Shown: in pieces, positions 52,761 to 63,374 of the stretch
How the letters are laid out: each line of letters begins with the position of its first letter
How positions within the stretch are numbered: the first letter of the stretch is position 1
NCBI RefSeq assembly: GCF_029784155.1
Contig: NC_073693.1
Coordinates: 314,503,304 to 314,567,303 of the forward strand
Origin: Uranotaenia lowii
Taxonomy: Eukaryota > Arthropoda > Insecta > Diptera > Culicidae
DNA: 64,000 bases
Direction of reading: 5' to 3'
Position numbers and translations under genes: made by a program
The notes under the pieces: generated by a model
The model's database searches: none
What the model saw: only the letters and a program-made list of their open reading frames with translations
Told to the model about the DNA's origin: nothing

Positions 52761-53466
52761 TGAGCGCAATCAAGTATCCATTCTGTATATTAATATATAT
52801 TCATCCTGTAATTAAAACATCCATCATCTTCTGAATATCCCCCTTAAGAAAAAAGTATTTGATGAAAAACCAGGTTTTTATGCTTTTTCAGAACACAGTG
52901 CCTAAAATCCTTTCCATACTTTAGATTTAGTGCAGCCCCTTCCCGTTATTAAATTAAGCTCAAATTTGGCATATGGCCTTCTGATGATTCTCTTAAATCA
53001 TTTAAGACTTTTTTTTTTGCAAGTGTTTTGATTTTCAAGTGGGTATTTATGAAGACTAATTTGATAAATTAAATTAAAAAATATCCTAAATTGTGATATT
53101 TTTTAAGGTCTGAACCCAAAATAACTCTACAAACGGTGATACAAACAACATACTTTGTTCAGCAAAGATTAAGTGCACAAAAATTAATTTTTTAGTTGGC
53201 TGCATACAAAAGTTTGTGCTTATCGTCCTAATCTACCATTTGAAGGGTGAGTCCCCAGATTCCCAGACATTATCAATTTTGGGACACCCTATTGTACATG
53301 CATGAGTAAAACCGTTGATTTTTCAGTGAATTTTCAGTGAAGTTACCTCCTAGTATATAATGTTCACATGTGCAAATTTTTGTGAAGTTCTTGAGATATC
53401 GTCCAATACAGAAGACAAAAAAACTTGTTTTACTAGTTCACATAGCTGACCAATGAACACGCCTGA
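52761..53466. other. Unassigned AT-rich stretch
   Basis: Nothing recognised; ends at the proposed target duplication of the next LINE. Confidence 0.35.
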
Positions 53467-53892
53467 AAAAAACTGCCCGCCGTAGGAATACTAAAAATAC
53501 AGTTGTCAAATCATGCACAAAACATTGGAACTGCTTCGAAAGGAAGTAGAGAAGTGATGAAGTGATGTTTGTTCGTTTTTTTGTGCCAATTAATTTAGTT
53601 TTTTTCATGTGAAATAAAGATATTTTGTGTGCTTAATAGTTTTCTGTGCAGTGATAAACCTCAATGCTACCTGCTGCCATCGGATGACATCGAGTTATCA
53701 TAGCGGAGAACTATTTCCGAGAGGATAAAAATATTATATTGTTCCATTTTGAACCGTCGATAAGTATCATTTCTGTGTTGTTGTTGTTTTTTGTGTTGTC
53801 CTGTATGCGTCTGAAAAAAAACGAACGCTGCTGACTGCCGACGGGTTGTGTGAAGAAGCGGCTAAGCCGTTTCGTGTGGTGTGTGCGTGGAC

Positions 53893-55254
53893 ATGGATGA
53901 ATGCGAGAGTGCGAGAATGAGTTCCGCGTTATGCTCTCGATGCTGTGGGAGATTTACTTCGCCAGATGATCTTGTTCTCTGTTTTGGTAATTGCAACAGA
54001 GCTTTTCACATCAGCTGTTTACCGCTCGCGGTGTGTCAAAATATTGATTTGTTTCGAAAAAATAAAAATGCTGTTTTCGTTTGCGATGATTGTGTAGAAA
54101 ATCCTGGTTTGGATAAAAATTATGATAATTTAATGATGATGATTAAAAATTTAAGCGATAAAGTCGATAAAATTCAAAATCAAAATTTCGTTCTTTCCGA
54201 TTTGAAAAAACAAATTCAGGATATTGTTAGAGAAGAGTTAAGTTTGACGTCTAAGCAGTCCGATATAAATCGTAGTGATGAAGCTGTTAGGTATCATTTG
54301 CGTTCGAATTCAAAAAAACGTAAGTTAAATGACAACGAAAAAACACCAACTATGACATATTCTAAAGTAGTGAAGACTGCAGCTGCGCAGAATGCCGTGT
54401 TATCAAACGTTAGAAACCTAACAGTAAAAAGTGATACTCCGGTTAAAACTGACGAGCAAATTAAAAGCAAAACCAGAAATTTTTCATTAGCTAAATTGGA
54501 GGAAACAGTTCGTTTCAAACCAAATATTGAGCAGGATATGAGTATCACACGTAAAGATTTGAAATCAAATTTTGATCCGATATCAATGGGAGTAACATCA
54601 GTTCGTTATATCGAATCATCAGGCGAAGTGTTGGTGCGATGTAGTACGAAAGAAAAAGCACAAAGTTTTATGGCTCATTCTACAAAAGTTTTAGGTAAAA
54701 AATATTCTGTAGAAATTAAGCAACCGGCCAAACCCAAAGTTAAAATTGTGGGATTTGAAGAATCAGATGATTTTGATGAAAACGATTTTGTAAAGTTATT
54801 GAAAAAGCAGAATAATTTGTTAGACTCTGTTATTACGGTGGTCAAGATAGAAAAAAATAAGAAATGGACGTACAATCCAATGATTGCTACCTTAGAAGTT
54901 GATTCGCAAACATTCACTACATTAATAAAACGTGGGAAAGTTAATGTAGGATGGGAGCGTTGCAAAATTTATGAGGCCATTAGCGTTCTAAGATGTTATA
55001 ATTGCTGGAGATATGGCCATAAAGCGGAATTTTGTAAAGAATCAATCTGTTGTGCTAAGTGTGGCGAAGGCCACGAAATTAATGAATGCAATTCTCAGTT
55101 TGAGAAATGTGTAAATTGTGTCAACTTCAATAACACAATTACACCTGAATTGGAGAAAATAGTAGATATTGGTCATCCAGCTTGGAGTTATGATTGCGAG
55201 ATTTACAAACGCAAAGTTTCAAAAGCTAAAAAATTCATAGACTACGGTAAATAG
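53893..55254 (+). CDS. LINE ORF1: PHD-like finger plus CCHC knuckles, 453 aa
   Basis: First ATG of the frame at 53893 (MDECESAR); a second at 53917 (MSSALCSR) is also possible. The four codons before 53893 are open but start with GTG. A PHD-like cysteine-rich domain spans about residues 14-70 (CSRC, then CFGNC, FHISC and CDDC). A lysine-rich, partly coiled middle follows, then an RRM-like stretch around residues 240-350 (KVKIVGFEE) and two zinc-knuckle-like motifs from about residue 368 (CYNCWRYGHKAEFC and CCAKCGEGHEINEC). Role in such LINEs: RNA binding and ribonucleoprotein formation. It ends at UAG 55252-55254, and the frame is open beyond it into ORF2. Confidence 0.88.
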   Translation: MDECESARMSSALCSRCCGRFTSPDDLVLCFGNCNRAFHISCLPLAVCQNIDLFRKNKNAVFVCDDCVENPGLDKNYDNLMMMIKNLSDKVDKIQNQNFVLSDLKKQIQDIVREELSLTSKQSDINRSDEAVRYHLRSNSKKRKLNDNEKTPTMTYSKVVKTAAAQNAVLSNVRNLTVKSDTPVKTDEQIKSKTRNFSLAKLEETVRFKPNIEQDMSITRKDLKSNFDPISMGVTSVRYIESSGEVLVRCSTKEKAQSFMAHSTKVLGKKYSVEIKQPAKPKVKIVGFEESDDFDENDFVKLLKKQNNLLDSVITVVKIEKNKKWTYNPMIATLEVDSQTFTTLIKRGKVNVGWERCKIYEAISVLRCYNCWRYGHKAEFCKESICCAKCGEGHEINECNSQFEKCVNCVNFNNTITPELEKIVDIGHPAWSYDCEIYKRKVSKAKKFIDYGK

Positions 55255-55260
55255 CAATCA
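55252..55260 (+). promoter_or_regulatory. Candidate stop-codon readthrough site UAG-CAA-UCA
   Basis: The ORF1 stop TAG at 55252-55254 is followed by CAATCA, which fits the CARYYA hexanucleotide known to promote UAG readthrough in tobamovirus-type signals. ORF2 continues in frame 0 and lacks an ATG. Sequence and frame are seen directly; function is inference. Confidence 0.6.
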
Positions 55261-58071
55261 AAATCTGATATTGTGTATCTTAATGTGTGTGGTTTGACAA
55301 GTAATTTTGAAGAAATTTGCATATTGATCCAGGATCTGAAACCAGCTGTTGCAGTTGTAGTTGAAACTCACTTGACTGAAGACTCAAATTCAATTTCTTT
55401 GAACATAAGTGGTTACACTACGATACATTGTTTCTCTCATTCAAGGCATACTGGAGGAGTCTCAATGTTTGTTCGGAACATTTACAAAATCGTCATTTTG
55501 CTTAATGCTAACGTAGAAATGAATTGGATTCTGGCAGCAAAACTGAATGATGGAAAGAAACGAATAGTCGTTGGAGGAATTTACCATTCACCGAGCGCAA
55601 GTAATCTTCGCTTCCTGGATATTCTTGAGAATCATTGGCTTAAGGAAACAGTTGAAGAAGAAATCGATAACATTTTTTGTGGTGATTTTAATATAAATTT
55701 CAATAAAGAAGCAGAGTGCCGGGACTTGAAACGTGTTATGGAGGCATATGGTTTTAGACAAATTGTCACTGTAGACACCCGTATAACGGTTTCCAGCAGT
55801 ACTAGAATAGACTTGGTTTTCACAAATGTGGACAGAGCTGAAGCGACAATCATTCCAGATTATCGCGTATCAGACCATGAGTCAATAAAAATATTTGCGG
55901 GATTAGGACCTGAAGCTGCCATACCCGAAACACATCAAATAATTAATGACTGGAGTCAGTATAAAAGCAACAAATTACGTCAACTTCTTGAGGCAGGTTT
56001 GCCAACCCTGAGATGCGCAGACTTTAATGAGCTGGTAAGACGTTTCGATTTATTGTTAAAAAATAGTGTTAATGCACTAGTAAAGCGGAAAAGTGTTCGC
56101 CAAACACCGGTACTAAATGGTACTGGTTCGGGTACTAATTGGTACTCTAGTAGTCTTAGTGAGATAAAAAAACGAAGAGATAAGCTTTATACACAGTTTT
56201 TAAGAAATAAATGCGAAAGAAGTTGGCGTAATTATAAAGTTGTAAGAAACGAATACTCGCGTAAAATAAAAGAAGCGAAAAACCAATCTATTCAAGAAGA
56301 GCTAGATAGAAACAAAAATAATGGAAAGTTATTATGGAAGTCGATAAAACGACTAATGAATCCGAGTGGCGCCAAATCTGACTCGATCTCGTTTAGCGGT
56401 GTTGAAATTACAGATGAATCTGAAATTGCAGAGAAGTTTAATGACTTTTTTATCGATAGTGTCATGGAAATTCATGACAGTATTCCAGCAAGCTCTAATG
56501 GCTGCTTGAATCAGCTAACCTACAATGGCGGAGATTTTCGCACTTTTGAACCATTAAATAGCCAAGAGTTCTTTGAAATAGTGAACAATATGAAACCAAC
56601 GGCGGGTATCGAAAATGTTTCTCTAAGAGTTTTTAAAGATTCTTTATCTGTACTAGCGAGTCCGTTACGAGATGCTATAAACACAAGTCTTCAAACAGGG
56701 ATAGTACCTGATACGTGGAAGTGTTCAACTGTAGTGCCTATAGAAAAACAGAAAAATGCAAGAGAGGAAACGTTATTCCGTCCTATAAATATGTTGGAAA
56801 TCCAAGAAAAAGTGCTAGAATTAGCAGTAAAAAAACAGTTTTTGAACTTTATTGAGTCCCAAGAAATACTTATTGCAGAGCAGTCTGGATTTAGGAAACA
56901 ACATTCAACAGAAGCTGCTGTGAATTTGATACTTCGAAACTGGAAGATCAATATTGAAAATGGTAGCTACACAATTGCTGTGTTTTTGGATTTTAAGAGA
57001 GCATTTGAAACGATTGATCGGTTATTGCTGATAGATGTACTAGTGAGAGTTGGTATCAATGATACGGTTCTTAACTGGTTTAAGAATTACTTAGATAACA
57101 GAATGCAAAGAACAAAATTTGGTTCATCTTACTCGCGATACAGAGAAAATAACTTAGGTGTCCCTCAAGGAAGTGTCTTGGGTCCATTGTTATTTATACT
57201 GTACATCAACGACATGAAACAATGCCTACAGTACGGTCGTCTTCAGCTATTTGCGGATGATTCAGTCTCCTACTGGAGTGGAAATGACTTAGAGCTTGTT
57301 ATTCAAAACGCAAATGCTGATTTGAAAAATATTGCAGATTTCCTAAAACAGAGAAAGTTGTGTTTGAATCTCAATAAAACCAACTGGATGATCATTGGCA
57401 ACCGCAAAATTGGAGAGTGTTCAAACTTGTTGATTGATGGTTGTGCAATCGAAAGAGTACATCAAGTTAAATACTTAGGAGTACAGATAGATGAAAAGTT
57501 AAATTTTATAGCCCACATTGACTACACTATTAAGAAGATTGCCATGAAATATGGAATACTTTGTCGGATAAGCAGATATATGACTTTCTGGTCAAAAATT
57601 ATCTACGTGAAATCTGTTATTATGCCACACTTTGATTATTGCGCTACAATTTTGCTTCATGCATCAGACACGCAGACAAAGAGGCTGCAAAGAATACAAA
57701 ACAAGATAATGCGAGTGGTAATACGATGCAACCGATATACTCCTAGTGCTCTTATGCTTGATATGTTGCAATGGATGTCAGTAAAGCAGAGGATTGCTTA
57801 CAACAGTATGATTTTTATCTACAAAATGAAAAAAGGAATGTTACCATCCTATTTATTGGACGGTCTGCAGTACGGAGTTGACATACACGGATACAATACA
57901 AGGAGAGCCCGAGATTTCAGACTACCAAATACAAAAAAAGAGATGACCAAACGATCTGTGTTCTACAATGGACTGAAACTGTATAACAGCCTACCACGGA
58001 GCATCAAAGACAGTTCAAACTTGAATATTTTTAAGAAGCTGACAATAACTTACATAAAACATACAATATGA
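55255..58071 (+). CDS. LINE ORF2: APE endonuclease plus reverse transcriptase, ~938 codons, no own ATG
   Basis: Same frame as ORF1, beginning directly after the UAG. The endonuclease motifs begin within the first 10 codons (YLNVCGL), yet no ATG occurs before them; the first ATG lies some 65 codons later (VSMFV), inside the endonuclease. Motifs: ETHL, CGDFNINF (about codon 143 after the UAG), TRIDLVF and SDHESI for the nuclease; FRPINML, FLDFKRAFETID, GVPQGSVLGPLLF and FADD (about codon 666) for the RT; KYLGVQID and NSLPRSIKDSSNLNIFKK at the end. No break. Expression is thus expected as an ORF1-ORF2 readthrough fusion, or by reinitiation at a non-AUG codon such as GUG 55273. Confidence 0.92.
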   Translation, partial: QSKSDIVYLNVCGLTSNFEEICILIQDLKPAVAVVVETHLTEDSNSISLNISGYTTIHCFSHSRHTGGVSMFVRNIYKIVILLNANVEMNWILAAKLNDGKKRIVVGGIYHSPSASNLRFLDILENHWLKETVEEEIDNIFCGDFNINFNKEAECRDLKRVMEAYGFRQIVTVDTRITVSSSTRIDLVFTNVDRAEATIIPDYRVSDHESIKIFAGLGPEAAIPETHQIINDWSQYKSNKLRQLLEAGLPTLRCADFNELVRRFDLLLKNSVNALVKRKSVRQTPVLNGTGSGTNWYSSSLSEIKKRRDKLYTQFLRNKCERSWRNYKVVRNEYSRKIKEAKNQSIQEELDRNKNNGKLLWKSIKRLMNPSGAKSDSISFSGVEITDESEIAEKFNDFFIDSVMEIHDSIPASSNGCLNQLTYNGGDFRTFEPLNSQEFFEIVNNMKPTAGIENVSLRVFKDSLSVLASPLRDAINTSLQTGIVPDTWKCSTVVPIEKQKNAREETLFRPINMLEIQEKVLELAVKKQFLNFIESQEILIAEQSGFRKQHSTEAAVNLILRNWKINIENGSYTIAVFLDFKRAFETIDRLLLIDVLVRVGINDTVLNWFKNYLDNRMQRTKFGSSYSRYRENNLGVPQGSVLGPLLFILYINDMKQCLQYGRLQLFADDSVSYWSGNDLELVIQNANADLKNIADFLKQRKLCLNLNKTNWMIIGNRKIGECSNLLIDGCAIERVHQVKYLGVQIDEKLNFIAHIDYTIKKIAMKYGILCRISRYMTFWSKIIYVKSVIMPHFDYCATILLHASDTQTKRLQRIQNKIMRVVIRCNRYTPSALMLDMLQWMSVKQRIAYNSMIFIYKMKKGMLPSYLLDGLQYGVDIHGYNTRRARDFRLPNTKKEMTKRSVFYNGLKLYNSLPRSIKDSSNLNIFKKLTITYIKHTI

Positions 58072-58312
58072 AACAAGGACTAATCCTAAAAAGGATCATA
58101 CAATAGTGATGAAGATCTGACGGAACATCAGATAGAAATTTGTACGGTGATGGACATACGCGGGAGTAAGACGAACAAGTCGTACATAAATTGACAACAT
58201 AAGTAAACAATACATATTATCCTAAGGATAAACTGTCCCTCCTTCTTCAAAAGATGCGTATGGGGTGGAGGAAGGACCCAAATGGGCCTGTGGGACCATC
58301 ACAAAAAACTGC

Positions 58313-61202
58313 TAGCCGGGAGATATTTTGAAAAATAACGTAGAAGACAGCAAAACCAACTCTTTAGCGGGCATCTGGCCGAATTTCAGCCAGAGACTTT
58401 TCATCGCAAAATCTCACCTGGATGTTTCGAAGATGAACAGATAGAAATAAATGTAAAATTTGTGGTTTAGCACTTAAAGTGGCTGACGATCTGTGAAAAC
58501 TGCAAGTCTTATATAACGATTGATACAATGGGTGGCTAAATATACAAAAAAAAAAGCCTTTTAATGCGACCTTTATCCATGAATTACTCTTCCACAGAAT
58601 TAACAAAGTCGATACTATGTTTCGGTTGCATCTGGAATAGTGCAATTACTCGGAAGCAGAGGTGGAGTGATTGAAAGTTAATTATAATATGTTTTGTGTT
58701 GAAGGAGGATAATCTGATAAAATTGTCATAACTTCGATCTAATTAAAAGTTTTGACTATTTCGGAAGTCAAACTTCAGAAAACAAAAAAAGTAATTTTAA
58801 AATTCCTGATTTGGAATCCTGTATTGCCTTATTCAGAATTTAACATTTTTGTTAAACTTCAATTCGATAAATTTTGAATTCAGCGGAAAATTAGAGATAT
58901 CAATCATCTAGAAGCAACCTAATGCATAATTTCTTCAATCGTAAGTAATCAGCATCGATTAGAGAGCTCTAAGAACGTTTAACTGAACCAGAATGTTAAT
59001 GGAACGCTAAGATTAACTCATAGTCATAAAACAAGGTGTGTAACGTGTTATACTAAAGTAAAAATATATGCTACTTAAAAAAATCCAAAAACCCACACAT
59101 AAAAACAACATATCTAGAACAATGTTTTCATGATTTTCCTTTTTTTATTTTGATATTTTTTTTAAATGTAGTTTTTGTTGAACTATGCTGTTTGGGAAAA
59201 ACGAACATTTTACAGTGAAAATTCCAGAAGCTTCTAGTTATAAATTTTTGTTGAGTCTATCAGGTGTGATGTAAACTTGGAAAAAACATTGTCATTTTAT
59301 TTGAATATGAAGATTTCGTAATTAAGCATAGGTTAAAATTATTATTTAACTTAATGCTCATGATTTCTCATGATTTAAAGTGCCAATAATCCAAACAAGC
59401 TCACAATTGCTTAAACTGAATTTGTCTTGTTCAAATCCTGTTCCATAAGTAATCATAAGTGGGTACCGACAACATATCATCGTTTCATTTGCTCGAGCAG
59501 CACGAGTTATGACTGAAACCTTTCACCTTCAATTTTATAATTCATTGACATCATTCATGTAACTTGTGTTTATCAGGGAGGACGTTCATTCGAAACCCCC
59601 CTCACCCTACTTCAATAAGCATCGTTTGCTGCTAGCAAGCAAAGCAATTCATCCCGAGAAGCTAGCTAAATAGGTTCCCAGTGAGCTCTCTAACATTGGA
59701 ACGTGTTCGTCTTAGCTGGAGAAACCTTCATAACTAGAAGCTGATCAACTCCGAGTCCTGTTTATTATTTGAGATCTTTTCAAGCAGATTACCTTCTGTA
59801 TGGAAGTACGTTTGTCATCTCCGCAAAGCATCGTCATCGCAACGAGGGAAGAGCCAGCAGCCCGGGAAGATTGCTGCAGGTGACCGAAGTATTTATGCAA
59901 AATGATCCAATAATAATGATGATGTTTTCTCAGCTATCACACTTTCGTTTTGCCACCGCTTGACACTCTCGGTTTGCCGTAAATCCTATTAACTAGCATT
60001 CCTTCCCTCTGCATCCCGGTTGGATCTTGTTGGATTTCCCGTCCATCTCTCGCCCTTCCTTTGGAGCTAGGAGATCCCGGCGAAGATCCTAAACAACGAC
60101 GTCGAACAATCCCTCCCCGACTTGTTATGCCATGTGATTGCTTAATCCCATGCATATTTCATCCCTTGCCATTGTCATTATAGTGGAATTGCTCGGTTGG
60201 GTCGGAGTTTGTACACTACACGTCCGTCGTTCTACAACTGCTGCTGCTGCTGTTTCTGGTGGAGTCTGACTACTCTACTCTACAAACGGTATGACCTGGG
60301 CGAGAAGGCAAAAACACAACACATACATCATACAAGAACCACCCCCGCAAATTCACTCCCCCATCAATCCACCAAAATCTGCTGCGTGCCGGTTCTCCCC
60401 TCCCAAGTTTGGAGGAAAGTATGGAATCTATAATTTTCATTTCACATAACTCATATTGCTTCCAAAGACAGCACAAGTTGGTGGACCAACCCGAGTTGGT
60501 ACCTTCATCTCTCGTCATCTCTAGTTCCAGAATATGTGAAGGAAGAGGGATGGTTCCAGCTCCAACCAGGGTCCTACCGTTCCCAAAGACCGTTACTCAT
60601 CGTATCGGGCGTGGTGTATCGTTTCACTCTGGTTTAGTTTGGCACCAAACAACGTTAAGAAGGGGGGGTCGGCCAGTCGGGGGATTGGAGCGGCCGAATT
60701 TGCTTATTTTTCTTGGCGCTGAGGAGTTTATTTGCATATGCGGTGCAACAGGAGTGCATTTTTGTTGGAAAACTTTTTCTAATGTTGAGATGTCATTAAA
60801 GGTGGCTCAAAATTTAAAATCAAACGCAAAATCTGAATCAGTCTTCCCGAAATCATAGGTCTGCTACATAGTCTGCATATTTAGTTCAAGTTTAATTTGA
60901 ATAAATTTTACATGCATCCCAAACAGTTGTAGTTTGTTGTTCGAATTTGAATATGATTATTGAAAAATTTAAAGAGGCGATTTGATAAATACATGTTATT
61001 CGTTATATGCAAATCCATACCAACACCTGAAAATTTCTATTCCCATAACCAAACCAAATTTAGCCTATTAGAAACTCAATTTATAAACTTTAATACGTAA
61101 AAAACCGTTTTAAGATGTTAAACTTAGTTATTGATGATAATTTATTTGTTATTTTGGTGATCAAAGTAACCCCAGTTTACTGTATATCACGAGAATATTT
61201 CT
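58313..61202. other. Long stretch without recognised gene
   Basis: 58313-59560 is AT-rich. 59560-60720 has mixed base composition, with (CTG)n-like tracts around 60239-60252 and several short frames on both strands (59937-60155, 60270-60518, 60409-60858) that lack domains; it is likely unique host DNA. 60720-61202 is AT-rich. Confidence 0.4.
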
Positions 61203-61816
61203 AAGAGAAAGTTCACTGGTGTTGGGAAAAAGTGGTAGAAATTTTGACATTTTGAAAATTTTACCATGCAAAAATGTTTTCAAGACCTTGGAGTGATGTA
61301 ATTTTTTACAACACTGTTTCTATTTCACCCGTATGTGATAGAAATATTGCTATTTTTTTATCACAGCATGCAAAAATACAACACGTGTTGTAAAAAAACT
61401 AGAAGGCTAGATCTTGAAAATGTTTTTGCACGGCAAAATTTTCAAAATGTGCCGTAAGTGTCAAAATTTCTACCACTTTTTCCCAACACCAGTGAACTTG
61501 CTCAAGGAATATATGAGCAAGTTCACTGGTGTTGGAAAAAAGTGGTAGAAATTTTGACACTTACGGCGCATTTTGAAAATTTTGCCATGTAAAAACATTT
61601 TCAAGATCTGTGGCCTTCTAGTTTTTTTACAACATGTATTGTATTTTCGCATGCTGTGATGCAAAAATAGCAATATTTCTATCACATACAGCTGAAATAG
61701 AAACAGTGTTGTAAGAAAATACAACGCCTCAAGATCTTGAAAACATTTTTGCATGGTAAAATTTTAAAAATGTCAAAATTTCTACCACTTTTTCCCAACA
61801 CCAGTGAATTTGCTCT
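61203..61816. mobile_element. Palindrome of two inverted, individually palindromic MITEs
   Basis: Copy A (61203-61504) begins agttcactggtgttggga and ends with its complement. Copy B (61514-61816) is approximately the reverse complement of copy A. The 9-bp centre at 61505-61513 is flanked by AGTGAACTTGCTCA and TGAGCAAGTTCACT, perfectly complementary. Interior blocks (gtggtagaaattttgaca, ttttgaaaattttaccatgc, ttgtaaaaaaactagaagg) occur in both orientations. No coding capacity. Confidence 0.85.
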
Positions 61817-63357
61817 AAAGGTAACAAAATAAAACCCTGGTAAATCGATAACGAAAGCAGTGCTGTGTAGTAAGCCAAGAACTAAACGATCAAAATTCAA
61901 CTTTTCCAAAAAGATGGAGATTTTATGTAGAGGAGTGCGGGGTATCGTGTGCCTTTTTTCTTACTTCAGAACTTTTAAATTTAAAAATAAAAAGATGGAA
62001 AGGTTTTCTTCATTTTAAATGTATCATTAGGCTTTTTTTTTATTTTTAAAATAAATAAATTTCCCCGAGCTCTGAATGTTTTAAAAACAGTACTTTTTTC
62101 GGATTTTGAAAAGTTGTGGAGAAATTAAACTATGCATGTTAATCAGTGAATTTGGATTTGGTGGCCCAGGCCAAATCGAAACTGAATAATTAACGTGCAT
62201 AGATTATGAGTTGACCCAAAACTGATATTTAATAAATAATTTAGTTATTCATTATATAGGATCTATGTTCGTTTCTATCGGATTGGAAAAAATAGAAAAA
62301 ATATTTTTCAAAACTCATCATTTGGCATAAGAAAACTTTCAGATAGGAAAATCGTATTCTAAGTTCTATATAAAGCTTTTATTTGCAAATTGGTTGCGAT
62401 TGTGAGACTTATTGATGTTTCATCAACTATTCCTTTTCAAGATGAGAGAACAAGACAAAACTAAGATCTTAAGCTTATGAGCGTATTTTTGTTATGAGCA
62501 AAATTGTAAACAATCTTCAGGGCTGCAACGTGAAGGTGATACACTTTGTTTATTTCATAAACTAAAACCATTTTTAATTTTTCTTCGAAAATATCTCATT
62601 TATGTTTGATCTTAAACACATGATTTTTTTGGGCATTGAGATGCAAATTTTGACTTTTTCTATAACTGAAAATGTTTCTATTGTGCAAGTAGAATGACAT
62701 TATGACACTTTTGGAAGTTTGGCGACTTGTATCTTTATTCGGTTGCAAAATTTCTGTGACTCTCAATGAAGTCATGAAACCATTAACCTGAAATCACTAC
62801 TTTTTCATGGATGCTCCCTCAAAGCTCAGAAAACAAAACTCTTGTTTGGTATCTTGAGTGTAAATTTGACACTCCGCGCTTTAAACCGTTATATCTCTCT
62901 CGTATCTCCACCAATTTGTAGAAAATTTATAGTTTCAGAAATCTCGTGATGAGATTCTATTTTGACGAAAAATGTAAAAAAAGGTGTTTAAACCTTATTG
63001 AATAAGATTATTCAATAAATAAACCGTAAAAATTGTTCCAGTCACAGTGCAAAATTTTTAAATGTTCTTTTCTGGTATGACTGAAACTATTTTGACGGTC
63101 ATTGATTGAAAAGTACGGCTTTTACATCACTTTTTCACATTATTGACGTCATGAACTAAAAAAATTGAAAAAAAAATTTCCTAATTTGCAACGTATAGCT
63201 TCTTACTTCAGCTATCTTGGTAAATGTGATTTTTTTGAGCATTTCGTAGCTGATGTTAATTTTTTTCTGAAGCTTGTTTTTCAGATTTTTCTTCTAAAAC
63301 TTAAAATAACGAAAAACTCAAGTATTTCAGGCAGGCCCGTGCGAAGGACCCGTCCGT
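61817..63357. other. Unassigned AT-rich stretch with one hairpin
   Basis: Contains the hairpin at 62130-62202. Otherwise nothing recognised. Confidence 0.4.
62130..62202. other. ~73-nt hairpin, pre-miRNA-sized
   Basis: CTATGCATGTTAAT at 62130-62143 pairs fully with ATTAACGTGCATAG at 62189-62202 (one G-U if read as plus-strand RNA). Further in, CAGT pairs with ACTG and GATTTGG with CCAAATC around a loop of about 9 nt. The inner part has an asymmetric bulge. Could be a small MITE or a pre-miRNA-like structure; no folding energy was computed. Confidence 0.45.
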
Positions 63358-63374
63358 GGGGGGGGGGGGGGGGG
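63358..63374. repeat. G17 homopolymer preceded by GC-rich motif
   Basis: Seventeen consecutive G following cgtgcgaaggacccgtccgt, in otherwise very AT-rich DNA. May mark the end of an unrecognised DNA element. Confidence 0.85.

Larger units (their letters stand above)
53477..58302 (+). mobile_element. Full-length CR1/L2-group LINE with both ORFs intact
   Basis: Contains a 5' UTR of about 415 bp, ORF1 with a PHD-like finger and zinc knuckles, an in-frame UAG, ORF2 with APE endonuclease and RT, and a 3' UTR of about 230 bp without poly(A). The 10-bp sequence AAAAAACTGC occurs at 53467-53476 and at 58303-58312, a plausible target duplication that would set the element at 4826 bp. The A-run makes chance agreement somewhat easier, so the ends are moderately secure. 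The group is inferred from the PHD-type ORF1, the absence of a poly(A) tail and the RT motifs; CR1, L2 and related clades cannot be separated by eye. No lesion was seen in either protein. Confidence 0.85.

Noticed and set aside
60239..60252. CTG repeat as a polyglutamine or polyleucine coding tract
   Set aside because: Only four units, and the surrounding frame has no gene-like features.
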